This document shows, one piece after another, positions 1 to 7,901 of a stretch of 64,000 nucleotides of DNA; the first letter of the stretch is position 1; each line of letters starts with the position of its first letter. The DNA lies in NCBI GenBank assembly GCA_040004035.1, contig JAMPLN010000015.1. One strand, 5' to 3'. Both the position numbers and the translations under genes were made by a program. Source of the DNA: Microcoleus vaginatus_C (GTDB lineage: Bacteria > Cyanobacteriota > Cyanobacteriia > Cyanobacteriales > Microcoleaceae). Under the pieces are notes generated by a model. The model was not told the origin of the DNA. It did no database searches and saw only the letters and a program-made list of their open reading frames with translations.

Positions 1-110
1 TGGGTAGAATCCATGATGGGCTTAGTTCGCAATAAGCAGTCATTTTATCAGAGGGGACTAAAAGCTATAAAGCTTATAGGGCAACCGCTTTAGCTTCGTT
101 GTCGCCCCCT
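1..110 (+). pseudogene. IS4-like transposase 3' end, remnant copy 1
   Basis: The frame starting at base 1 reads WVESMMGLVRNK and then SFYQRGLKAIKLI, which resembles the C-terminal end of cyanobacterial IS4-type transposases (usual form about F-x-E-L-M-x-L-N-x-N-K-L-x-Y-Y-x-R-G-L-R-A-M-x-L-I). The frame then degenerates. The same stretch with a few substitutions recurs at 361-480, including the shared tail around TTCGTTGTCGCCCCC. It is a dead fragment with its 5' part outside the window. The family is assigned from remembered motif similarity, without a database search. Confidence 0.55.
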
Positions 111-480
111 GAACTGTAAAACCCGAGGATATAACCTATACGGTTGTCAAGGATCACCTAACCAATTAATTTCCTTGATGATTTTAATAGCTTTGGCCAT
201 GACGGAGGCCGGGCTACGAGAAAAAACAACTCAGCTTCAAGGACAGAAAAAATATGTGTATCGTCCTCAAGAGAAAGGTAGAAATAGGAGAAGACATAGC
301 ACGTTTTGGATGTGTTTATAGGCGTGAAAATTGGTTAATTGCCCATGACTGCTGTCGTGAGTGGCTAGCATCTATGATGAATTTAGTTCGCATTCGCAAC
401 AATTAGCAGTCATTTTACCAGAGGGGGTACAGAGCTATAAAGCTGATAAAGCAACAACTTTAGCCTCGTTGTCGCCCCCG
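111..480 (+). pseudogene. IS4-like transposase remnant, copy 2
   Basis: Frame fragments read KTRGYNLYGCQ, then LISLMILIALAMTEAGLREK, KKYVYRPQEKGRNRRRHSTF, and after a frame change REWLASMMNLVRIRNN and SFYQRGYRAIKLIKQ. Together they follow the last roughly 110 residues of a cyanobacterial IS4-family transposase, with frameshifts and a stop. Bases 361-480 repeat 1-110 closely, so two copies of the same element end lie side by side about 360 bp apart. Neither copy can encode a working transposase. Confidence 0.55.
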
Positions 481-508
481 GAAGCGGGTCGGCTTAAGCA
501 CTGTCGTT

Positions 509-645
509 ATGGTCAGTCGGCACAGAGAATCCTGGAAGGAAACCACTACGGAAATTCAATTCTATCTGAGCAGTTTAGAAGCTCCGGCTAAACGACACAA
601 CCAAGAGATTCGTTCTCATTGGACGGTGGAAAATAGTTTACAGAA
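509..645 (+). pseudogene. ISAs1-like transposase C-terminal remnant
   Basis: A short frame reads ETTTEIQFYLSSLEAPAKRH and then EIRSHWTVENSLQ. The I-R-S-H-W-x-x-E-N-S-L-H/Q block and the preceding Y-x-x-S-S-L are typical of the C-terminal third of ISAs1 (H-repeat) transposases. Only about 45 residues remain and there is no start codon context. It is a third mobile-element scrap in the first 650 bases. Confidence 0.5.
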
Positions 646-701
646 TATAAATTGTGCAGAATTACCGATCAACTAAAAACACAATTCCCACTTCCCCAAT
701 T

Positions 702-1190
702 TCATCGCATTTCAGGAACTCTCACAGTCTCTGTAGGAGGCATAATTGCCTCTTTAGCATTCAACTTTTGATTCAACTCCCGAATCCGGCGCGACAGCAA
801 ACGAATAATATTCACAGCAATTCCTGGCGTTTCATCAATCGCATCGTATAGCTGCATTTGAGTCAGCATCAAACACTCGGATTGTTCGAGAGTAGAAATA
901 GAAGCCGATCGAGGTTCTGCATCAAACAGCGACATTTCCCCGAAACAAGCCCCCGCTTTCAACTGTGCCAAATCCCGATCGCCTATATGCACGCGCACCG
1001 TTCCCGATACCAAAATATAGAGCGATCGACCTTCTTGTCCTTCCGTAAAAATCCTGTGCTTGGAAGGAAACGAAAGTTCATCCATTACCGATGCTAGACG
1101 CACGAGAAAATCATCCCGCAGTTCCTTAAAAATCGGAACCTCCCTCACAAACAATAGGCGTTCGACGCTGGTTAACATAATGAGATGCAA
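702..1190 (-). CDS. Cyclic nucleotide-binding domain protein (162 aa)
   Basis: This is a single cNMP-binding (Crp-like) beta-roll without a DNA-binding helix-turn-helix. Visible features are the entry helix (VERLLFVREVPIFKEL), the strands around FTEGQEGRSLYILVSGTVRV, and the phosphate-binding cassette GEMSLFDAEPRSASIST, which keeps the G-E and R-S-A-S residues that contact cyclic nucleotide. The C-terminal helix (IIRLLSRRIRELNQKL) ends the domain. It lies directly downstream of, and in the same direction as, the MFS/HEAT membrane protein at 1350-4394, so it probably works with it as a ligand-sensing module. The start could instead be the Met at 1178. The ligand (cAMP, cGMP or other) cannot be told from the sequence. 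Confidence 0.8.
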   Translation of the reverse strand: MHLIMLTSVERLLFVREVPIFKELRDDFLVRLASVMDELSFPSKHRIFTEGQEGRSLYILVSGTVRVHIGDRDLAQLKAGACFGEMSLFDAEPRSASISTLEQSECLMLTQMQLYDAIDETPGIAVNIIRLLSRRIRELNQKLNAKEAIMPPTETVRVPEMR

Positions 1191-1221
1191 TGATTAATTT
1201 AAACTTAAACAAAGGAAGAGG

Positions 1222-1287
1222 AATTGGGCATTGGGCATTGGGCATTGGGCATTGGGCATTGGGTATTGGGCATTGGGCATTGGGCAT
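1222..1287. repeat. Heptanucleotide tandem repeat (ATTGGGC)n
   Basis: About nine tandem copies of the 7-mer ATTGGGC, one of them with a C-to-T change, are followed by a CT-rich tract to about 1365 built of CTTCC-type units. Short tandemly repeated heptamers are a well-known feature of filamentous cyanobacterial intergenic DNA. The array separates the cNMP-binding gene from the HEAT-repeat gene. Confidence 0.85.
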
Positions 1288-1349
1288 AGTTTCTTTTTGT
1301 TCCCTCTTCCCTCTTCCTTCTTCCCTCTTCCTTCTTCCTTCTTCCTTCT

Positions 1350-4300
1350 TTACCTTTTTCCCCCAGTACCCAACTCTGCCATCATCTCTTCAACTTGAGC
1401 GGATACCAAATTATCGGGGTCATTTTGCAGCCTGGGCAACAATTCGACCAAAGCCCGTGGCGAGGCTATTTTCAAATAGGCTAACACTGCTTCGCGGACA
1501 AAACCCGTCGGGTGCTGCAGACAGACGAGAGTTTGTTGAGCCGTAAGACTCCAGCGCGCTTCTCTCGCCAAGTGAAAGCAGCAGGCCAAGGCCCAATCCG
1601 AAAGGAAGTGGCGCAATTCTAGCAAGCGGCGCAAACGATCGCTAGGGGCTAGAGGTTTGTAAACCATCAATTCCGAGAGGTTGCTCAATTTTTCTCTTTC
1701 CGAGTGTTGATCTAACAAATTGATGAGCGATCGCTTCCTAGCTATATCCACAGTATTATCGAGAATTTCCAATCCCCTAGCAACCAAAGAAGGTTGGCCA
1801 GAAGCGATGTTGAAAGCAGCGGCTTGTACCGTGTCCAGCGGATAAAGAAACTTCATCAGCAAAAAACACCGCTCCCTAGCATCAGCTTCCAACCCCGCCA
1901 GAGCCCGCTGCAACAATTGAGCCGTATCGTTCCCCGGTTCCCGGGCGCTGTGGGCATCTCGCTCTGAGAAATTGCCGTAGCTTGTTACCCCAGACAAATC
2001 TACCAGACCTGCATAAATTTGACCGATAAACATCAACTCCTGTTCGATAAGAGTTTCCAAGCCGCTACGGCCGATGCGGTCTAGAACCCCTTCTATCCCC
2101 GCTTCCGAAGGCATTTTTAACAGAATGCGGAGGATATTGCGCCTCGTCGTTCCCCAAGCCGTCATCAAATTGCTCACCAAAATGTCGATCGCCTCCGCAG
2201 TCCCAATTTGACCCAGAGCCGTCCAAGCTTGCAACCTGACCAAATCCGACTTGTGGATATCCTCAGCCAAATACACGAGCAAAGGAATGGCGTCGTTGTG
2301 AAGTTTGACTATAGCTTGCAAAGCCGCTTCCCTAGTCGATTTGTAACCAAGTCCGCGCAGCAGCGAAGGATAATATTCTTCCGAATGAGTAGATGAAATC
2401 ACGTCTAGCAGCGCGCAGCGCACTCGCAGAGATTCATCTTGCAACAGATTGGGGATATGCAGCCGCAGTCCTTGCAAATAATCAGCTTCTCCCAGAGCCC
2501 GAGTCCCCATAACACGTTCCCGCTCTTGCTTGTGTGTCAGCATTTGCCGCAGCGTATTAGTAGCCTCTGCCTTTTGCTGGCGATCGCCCCTTCTCATAAT
2601 TAAAGCAGCCGCCGTACCCCGCACCACCGGATCGACCGTCGGCTGCAAGTAAGGCCGCAAGCTCTCAATATTCGGTTCAGCTTCCGTCAGCCAGATGTAG
2701 CGCAAAGCCAAGGCCAGAACCTCCGGTGGCAATGATTGCTGCGAAAGTGTGCGGACAGATTCTAAATATGCGGGGTTCGGGTGTTGCAGCATCGTTTCCA
2801 AGCTCTGGCGCTGCAAACCAGGGGACAGCGTATCGAGGAGGGGAGCCAGAACTTCTCCGACATTTTTGGGGTCTATTTGCGTCAAGAGTTCTATGCAAGA
2901 GCGCTTTTCATCTTCCCCCCCCGGCTTTTGTAGAGTTTCCACCACTGCGCGCTTGAGCGCTTTGAGGTCAACGTCTGTGACGCCCAAGCGCCCCCGCTCC
3001 GCACTTTTGACCAACAAGCCCACGTATTGAGAGCGGATCAGCCATACGACAAACACCCACAACAGTGCCAATATTACGATCGCGCCAATAAATATCAAGC
3101 TTTGCTGGTCGTGAAATACACTTTCGTCTTCCTGGGGGAGTATCTTGCCTGTCACCCACAGCATAATCAGGATGCCTACTCCTGTAGCTCCGCAGGACAA
3201 AGGTTCGCCCACACCGTTGACCAAAGTTTGAATTCCCGATCGAATATTGTCGGGAATCGGTTGAAATAACACCGGGCTAACGGTTTCCAAAAGCGTGTAG
3301 TGAAGCAGTTCGTCTAAAAATCTCAGCAATATCAGCCCGATAAACACAGATACTAGCTGGCCCAGAGATGCTCCTATGGTCAGCACCCCGAGTATAGCGA
3401 TGCCCGCCGGCAAAATCATCGCCGTCACAAATACACCGATTCTTTCCACCAACCTGCTCGAAGCGAACCACTGAGTCGCCACTTGAAACAGACCTTGTAT
3501 GCCTTCATAAATGCCCAGGAAGCTAGCGATCCAGCTAGCTCCGTCCCCAGGGTTTTGGTATTCTAACTGGCTGTAGAATTGGAAATCTACCAGCACGTAG
3601 ACGACTTCTGCGAGGATAAAGAAACTGACTAGAGGTACGGCGTATTTTTGGAGCGGGCCTGTAACTTTGCGGGCGGTAAATTCTTCTTGGTCGTCGTCTT
3701 CGTCGTCATCGGTCCAGTGAGCCGTTTCCGGGAATGCTTGGCTGTATTTTTCCGTGAGGTAGTAGAGCAACACCGAGCCTGTCGCCACCATCAACCCCGA
3801 TATGAGGGTAACGTTTTTGAGTCCGACTACGTACAGCAAAACAGGCAGAGAAAATCCGCTGACTACTCCAGCTACTAAATAGCCGCTACTGACTAGCGGA
3901 TAGGTGCGCTTGATTTCTCTAATATTAAACAGTTGATTGGAAGTGATAGAAGTATTAAGGTCGTTGAGGACATAGCAAGCTTCTACCCACAGCCACATCA
4001 AAAAAATAGTAATAAAAGCGATGCTGACGCCAGCTATCTTAATATTTTCGTAGCCGATGCCGAATCGAAACAAAAATAGCGGTATCGACATCATTGCCAG
4101 AACAACCACTACGGTGCGCCTTAGCGGCAGGATTTTTTGCAGCCACGAGTAGACAAATCCCAAGCCAGAACCGATAAACGCGCTGGCTATGTAAATCCAG
4201 GGCATTTTGTCTGCACCAAATTCATCTAGAAAAAGACCTACTGTGCTGAGTTCCAGCCAGATCAGCCCGACGGAGGTTAGAGTGTAGACTAGGAACATCA

Positions 4301-4394
4301 GTACGGTTCGCTCTACTTCTTCCGATCGCAGGTTGAGCGATCGTAGCACTCCTTGTCTTACTCCCGCCGAACCGCTGATTTGAAAATTTTCCAT
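1350..4394 (-). CDS. MFS/ATP-ADP-translocase-like membrane protein with C-terminal HEAT repeats (1014 aa)
   Basis: Residues about 25-460 hold roughly twelve hydrophobic segments in an MFS-like or nucleotide-translocase-like arrangement, including an acidic cytoplasmic loop rich in Asp and Glu near residue 230. From about residue 480 to the end the protein is soluble, alpha-helical and made of HEAT-type repeats (for example VRCALLDVISS, LVRLQAWTALGQIGTAEAID, FVREAVLAYLKIASPRALVE). Family knowledge: such fusions occur in cyanobacteria, often next to or fused with a cNMP-binding domain. Here that domain is the separate gene at 702-1190. The substrate is unknown; transport or a scaffold role are both possible. 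The start at ATG 4394 gives a sensible N-terminus. Confidence 0.75.
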   Translation of the reverse strand: MENFQISGSAGVRQGVLRSLNLRSEEVERTVLMFLVYTLTSVGLIWLELSTVGLFLDEFGADKMPWIYIASAFIGSGLGFVYSWLQKILPLRRTVVVVLAMMSIPLFLFRFGIGYENIKIAGVSIAFITIFLMWLWVEACYVLNDLNTSITSNQLFNIREIKRTYPLVSSGYLVAGVVSGFSLPVLLYVVGLKNVTLISGLMVATGSVLLYYLTEKYSQAFPETAHWTDDDEDDDQEEFTARKVTGPLQKYAVPLVSFFILAEVVYVLVDFQFYSQLEYQNPGDGASWIASFLGIYEGIQGLFQVATQWFASSRLVERIGVFVTAMILPAGIAILGVLTIGASLGQLVSVFIGLILLRFLDELLHYTLLETVSPVLFQPIPDNIRSGIQTLVNGVGEPLSCGATGVGILIMLWVTGKILPQEDESVFHDQQSLIFIGAIVILALLWVFVVWLIRSQYVGLLVKSAERGRLGVTDVDLKALKRAVVETLQKPGGEDEKRSCIELLTQIDPKNVGEVLAPLLDTLSPGLQRQSLETMLQHPNPAYLESVRTLSQQSLPPEVLALALRYIWLTEAEPNIESLRPYLQPTVDPVVRGTAAALIMRRGDRQQKAEATNTLRQMLTHKQERERVMGTRALGEADYLQGLRLHIPNLLQDESLRVRCALLDVISSTHSEEYYPSLLRGLGYKSTREAALQAIVKLHNDAIPLLVYLAEDIHKSDLVRLQAWTALGQIGTAEAIDILVSNLMTAWGTTRRNILRILLKMPSEAGIEGVLDRIGRSGLETLIEQELMFIGQIYAGLVDLSGVTSYGNFSERDAHSAREPGNDTAQLLQRALAGLEADARERCFLLMKFLYPLDTVQAAAFNIASGQPSLVARGLEILDNTVDIARKRSLINLLDQHSEREKLSNLSELMVYKPLAPSDRLRRLLELRHFLSDWALACCFHLAREARWSLTAQQTLVCLQHPTGFVREAVLAYLKIASPRALVELLPRLQNDPDNLVSAQVEEMMAELGTGGKR

Positions 4395-4501
4395 GCAGCG
4401 TTGATTTCCCTGTGTGGTAGCTTATTCCTGACTAACTTCGGAAGTCATCAGCTATCAGTCACCAGTTTATGACTGATGACTGCTTACTAATGACTATCTA
4501 T

Positions 4502-5038
4502 TTATACTTTCTTCGGCGATAGCAGCATCATCATACTGCGTCCTTCTTTTTTGGGGGCTTGCTGCACTTCTGCGATTTCCTGCAAATCTGTGGCCATGCG
4601 CTTAAGCAAGTCCTCTGCTAGGTTGCTGTGTTGGATTTCCCGACCTCTGAACATGATCGTGGCTTTTACTTTGTCCCCAGATTTGATAAAGCGGTCTGCT
4701 AGTTTGAGGCGCACTTGGTAGTCGTGTTCTTCAATTTTGTAGCGCATCTTCACTTCTTTAACATCCGCAGTGTGCTGCTTCCGCTTTGCTTCTCGCGCTT
4801 TCTTTTCCTGCTCGAATTTGTACTTCCCATAGTCCATTACCCGGCATACGGGCGGGTCAGCTTTGTCGCTGACAAGTACGAGATCGAGTTCTTTTTCTTC
4901 TGCCAGGCGCAGCGCTTCTGCAGGCGTCAATATCCCTAGTTGCGCGCCGTCGGTATCGATTACCCGGATTTTGGGGTATCGAATATTTTCGTTGATCTGG
5001 GGTAGGTTGCGATTTTGTCTTCTTTCAATCACAGGCAT
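4502..5038 (-). CDS. infC: Translation initiation factor IF-3
   Basis: A complete IF-3 of 178 residues. The N domain carries ENIRYPKIRVIDTDG, and the domain linker is the lysine-rich helix around KFEQEKKAREAKRKQ. The C domain carries KEVKMRYKIEEHDYQ and the typical end GRSMMMLLSPKK. IF-3 binds the 30S subunit, keeps 50S away and proofreads the initiator codon. The start is a plain ATG (MPVIERRQNRN), not the rare AUU codon used for autoregulation in enterobacteria. No rpmI or rplT follows, since the next gene downstream is the HEAT-repeat membrane protein, so infC stands alone here. Confidence 0.97.
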   Translation of the reverse strand: MPVIERRQNRNLPQINENIRYPKIRVIDTDGAQLGILTPAEALRLAEEKELDLVLVSDKADPPVCRVMDYGKYKFEQEKKAREAKRKQHTADVKEVKMRYKIEEHDYQVRLKLADRFIKSGDKVKATIMFRGREIQHSNLAEDLLKRMATDLQEIAEVQQAPKKEGRSMMMLLSPKKV

Positions 5039-5455
5039 GAATGGTTTTACAAGCAGTAGTTTAATAGCGAAGCTTCTTGATAGTTACAGGTTTGAGCGGT
5101 CAATATTTCACGATTGACGATCGAACTGTTTTATAAGGTGTTACCCTTACCGGACGTACTACCGCGCCCTGTCTCCCCTCCGCTAAAGCCTTGGGGAATA
5201 TTTGGACGATCGTAAATGAATTCTTACAATACTTGCTATTCTACTCAGTCTGGCTGAGTTTCTGCCTAGTTTTATTTTAACTTCACACACGATCGCCCGC
5301 CCGAAGGTCAAAGTGATGACAAAACCGTCAAAAATTCAGGGTAAAAGCTTAAGGATGAGGTAAAACGGCTTTTCTCAGCCCATCTCCCCCGGTCTGGCAA
5401 GTCCCCCAAGTCGTCTGATTTGCCTTGTAGAATAGGTATAAGCAAGTGTAAATTT
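5039..5455. other. Intergenic region between infC and hydrolase
   Basis: This 417-nt stretch lies between two divergently read genes and should hold both promoters. I see no convincing open frame or RNA gene. A G/C-rich segment at about 5135-5200 and several HIP1-like GATCG sites are present, without clear symmetry. Confidence 0.5.
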
Positions 5456-6478
5456 ATGTTGCGAGCTGAGGCAAAATTGACAAATTCTCTGCTGTGGCAC
5501 CAACGGGTGGGAACTCAACGAGACTGGATGTGGCGGGGTTGGCAAACTCGCTACACTTATTTGCGGCCCGATGGGGTACGAAATCAAGGCGGGCTGGAAT
5601 TTCAAGATTCTGCGGCCGAACCAAAGGCCCCGCGCGCATCGGGAACGCCGATTATTTTACTCCACGGGTTTGGAGCTTCGATCGGTCACTGGCGACAAAA
5701 TCTCGCCCAACTCGCCGAAAACCAAACCGTTTACGCCTTGGATTTGTTAGGGTTTGGCGCTTCCCAAAAAGCTCCGATCGACTACTCTGTGTCTTTGTGG
5801 GTCGATCAAGTTTATGATTTTTGGGTGAATTTTATCAGAGAGCCGGTAGTCTTGGCAGGAAACTCGATCGGCTCCCTGATTTGTCTGGCCGTGGCCGCGG
5901 CTCACCCGGATATGGTGGCCGGCACGGTGATGATTAGCCTCCCAGACCCCTCTGTGCGAGCCGAGGCGGTGCCCCGATGGCTGCTACCGGCGATCGAAGC
6001 TGTTGAAAGTTTGTTTGTTTCTCCGATCGTACTCAGGCCTCTGTTTTATTTAGCCCGCAAGCCTTCCTTTGTCCGCCGCTGGGTTGGCTTTGCCTACTCC
6101 AACCCCGAAGCTGTTACCGACGAATTAGTGGAAATTCTAGCAGGGCCAGCGGCCGATCGGGGAGCAGCCCGCGCCTTCTGCGCCTTATTTAAAGCTGTAG
6201 GCAGTTCAAAATTTTGCCCCAGTGTCAAGATTGTGATGCGAAATTTAACGATCCCCATGCTGTTAATTTGGGGCAAACAAGACCGGATGATTCCCCCTCG
6301 GTTCGCCCGACCCCACCAATTTGTCGAATGCAATCCCAAATATGTAGAGCTAGTAGAATTAGACAATGCGGGTCACTGTCCCCAGGATGAATGCCCGGAA
6401 CAAGTAAATCAAGCAATTTTGAACTGGATGAGCCGGAATTTTGTACCTATGGGCGAAAGCAAATTGCAGCACTGTTGA
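5456..6478 (+). CDS. Alpha/beta-fold hydrolase
   Basis: The catalytic triad of the alpha/beta hydrolase family is visible: the nucleophile elbow GNSIGS (Ser about 137), an acid in WGKQDRMIPP, and the base in DNAGHCPQDECPEQ. The oxyanion strand is IILLHGFGASIGHW. The type resembles cyanobacterial and plastid hydrolases related to pheophytinase-like esterases, but the substrate cannot be fixed from the sequence. I start it at ATG 5456 (MLRAEAKL), because the longer frame from 5420 needs a TTG start in a region without a ribosome binding site. The protein is 340 residues. It is divergent from infC and followed by a gene-poor tract. Confidence 0.8.
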   Translation: MLRAEAKLTNSLLWHQRVGTQRDWMWRGWQTRYTYLRPDGVRNQGGLEFQDSAAEPKAPRASGTPIILLHGFGASIGHWRQNLAQLAENQTVYALDLLGFGASQKAPIDYSVSLWVDQVYDFWVNFIREPVVLAGNSIGSLICLAVAAAHPDMVAGTVMISLPDPSVRAEAVPRWLLPAIEAVESLFVSPIVLRPLFYLARKPSFVRRWVGFAYSNPEAVTDELVEILAGPAADRGAARAFCALFKAVGSSKFCPSVKIVMRNLTIPMLLIWGKQDRMIPPRFARPHQFVECNPKYVELVELDNAGHCPQDECPEQVNQAILNWMSRNFVPMGESKLQHC

Positions 6479-6957
6479 TTAGACATGGGGCCCTGGATTA
6501 CTAAGGTAAAAAAATAACTTCCAGGTATCGATCCCGCTCCAAAATAAATTTGCTAGAACTCGATCCCCCTGGTGGTATGGTATAGCAGATGTTGAAGGCG
6601 ATAGCGACGAAGCGGATCTGGTAAAAAGAAGTCCTGCAAGAAGGCGCAATCAACCGCTTAAATTTCAAAAATTAAGAACGTTCTTACCGTCAGGGCGGTT
6701 GCTATATTACAAAACTTCCCTATCTTGAGAGTCAGTCGATTTGAGGTTCAAGATTGACTCTCCAGCCGCTATCTAGAGGCTTGAGCTAACCTAAACCACT
6801 TGTTTGCTGTGAACGACTCCTGCTCGAAAGTAAGTCTCCGTCTTTCTGTGATGTCATGTATCTACTGTTATTGATGGCCCCTTTTTTTAGAAGCTCAGAG
6901 ATTGACACAATCACCAAGATAGTGTATCTTCTCTAACTGGTAGTACACATCCAAGTT
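6479..6957. other. Gene-poor region downstream of hydrolase
   Basis: No supported gene lies in these 479 nt. Composition and many stops in all frames suggest decayed DNA, consistent with the truncated TnpB frame that follows. Confidence 0.5.
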
Positions 6958-7293
6958 ATGCAGTTAGTCGAAAGGCAAGTCATTAAACCAAATCACAGGT
7001 TTTACCCAGAAGCCGATCGATTGTCCTTGCTGTCCAACAAACTTTACAACTGCGATAACTATATCTACGGTCAAAACTTTTTCTCAGGTCAACCAACCAA
7101 TGCTCTGGGTGTCGATCGTTCACTCCAAAAGAGTCTAAAGGACAAAGCATTTCCCGCCCAAGAAACACACAAAACTCTCCCGTTACTGCTGAAAACATGG
7201 ACTAGCTATCATAGTGTCAAATTGTGTCAAATTGGCGGGCGCGATCCCGATCGCCCCACTAAGTTTCAAGCAGCAACGAAAATCCCTGATTAA
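6958..7293 (+). pseudogene. Truncated TnpB (IS200/IS605 OrfB) N-terminus
   Basis: The first about 80 residues (MQLVERQVIKPNHRFYPEAD, then SLLSNKLYNCDNYIYGQNFF and LPLLLKTWTSYHSVK) match the N-terminal region of IS605-type TnpB proteins. In those, M-Q-L-V-E-R-H-x-I is followed by a leucine- and asparagine-rich helix (SKNLYNAANY). The match ends near 7212, the remaining residues to the stop are unrelated, and none of the RuvC catalytic domain is present. The gene is therefore a 5' fragment. No matching transposon ends were seen. Confidence 0.6.
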
Positions 7294-7901
7294 AAAATTC
7301 AGAAAAAAAGATAGCAGGGGCGATATGTAGTTGTATTTAACTGTCAATGTGTTAGCAAAAAAGCTTTTCCCAAAGAATATGTCAGTTTGTCTGGGAGTAA
7401 CATTTGGCCACCTGGAAAAGTTACCTAAATCTTGAAAATCCGGATTGTTCGCGAGGTAAGTTGTTAAGTTATTGAGGTAGTTTAGGAAAAGTTAGAACAA
7501 AACGCAAGTGTAAAGCGGATTATAACCCTTGCCGTAACGAGCTTCGCCAACATTCAAGAGCTATGAAACCCCTCCCTGGAAGAACGGTAAAATTGCTACC
7601 TTCTAACTTGTACCTTCTAGCTTCAAGAAACACCTTGTTTCTTGCTCCTAAAAATCAATACCTTCCCTTGTGCCAACAATCTTTCAGTCTGCTTATAACC
7701 GATCGCCCCCAAGTATAGGGGAAAGTTCAAAAATGCCGGTATCTGGCATTTTGGAGCCTCTTAACGCATAAAAAAGTCAATTTAGCCAACAACTGACGGC
7801 CCCCGTGCCCCCGGTCTGCTGGCGGCTAACTGCTGAAAGCCGATCGGGCAAGCAGCGCCCTTCCAGCTTTTGGCAGTAACGCAAACGAGGAAAAAACTGT
7901 C
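7294..7901. other. Long leader region upstream of amiC
   Basis: There is no supported gene in this 608-nt stretch. A perfect 8-bp hairpin lies at 7730-7752 (AAAATGCC, 7-nt loop, GGCATTTT). The last 100 nt before amiC are G/C-rich. The promoter of amiC is expected here, but I cannot place it. Confidence 0.45.
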
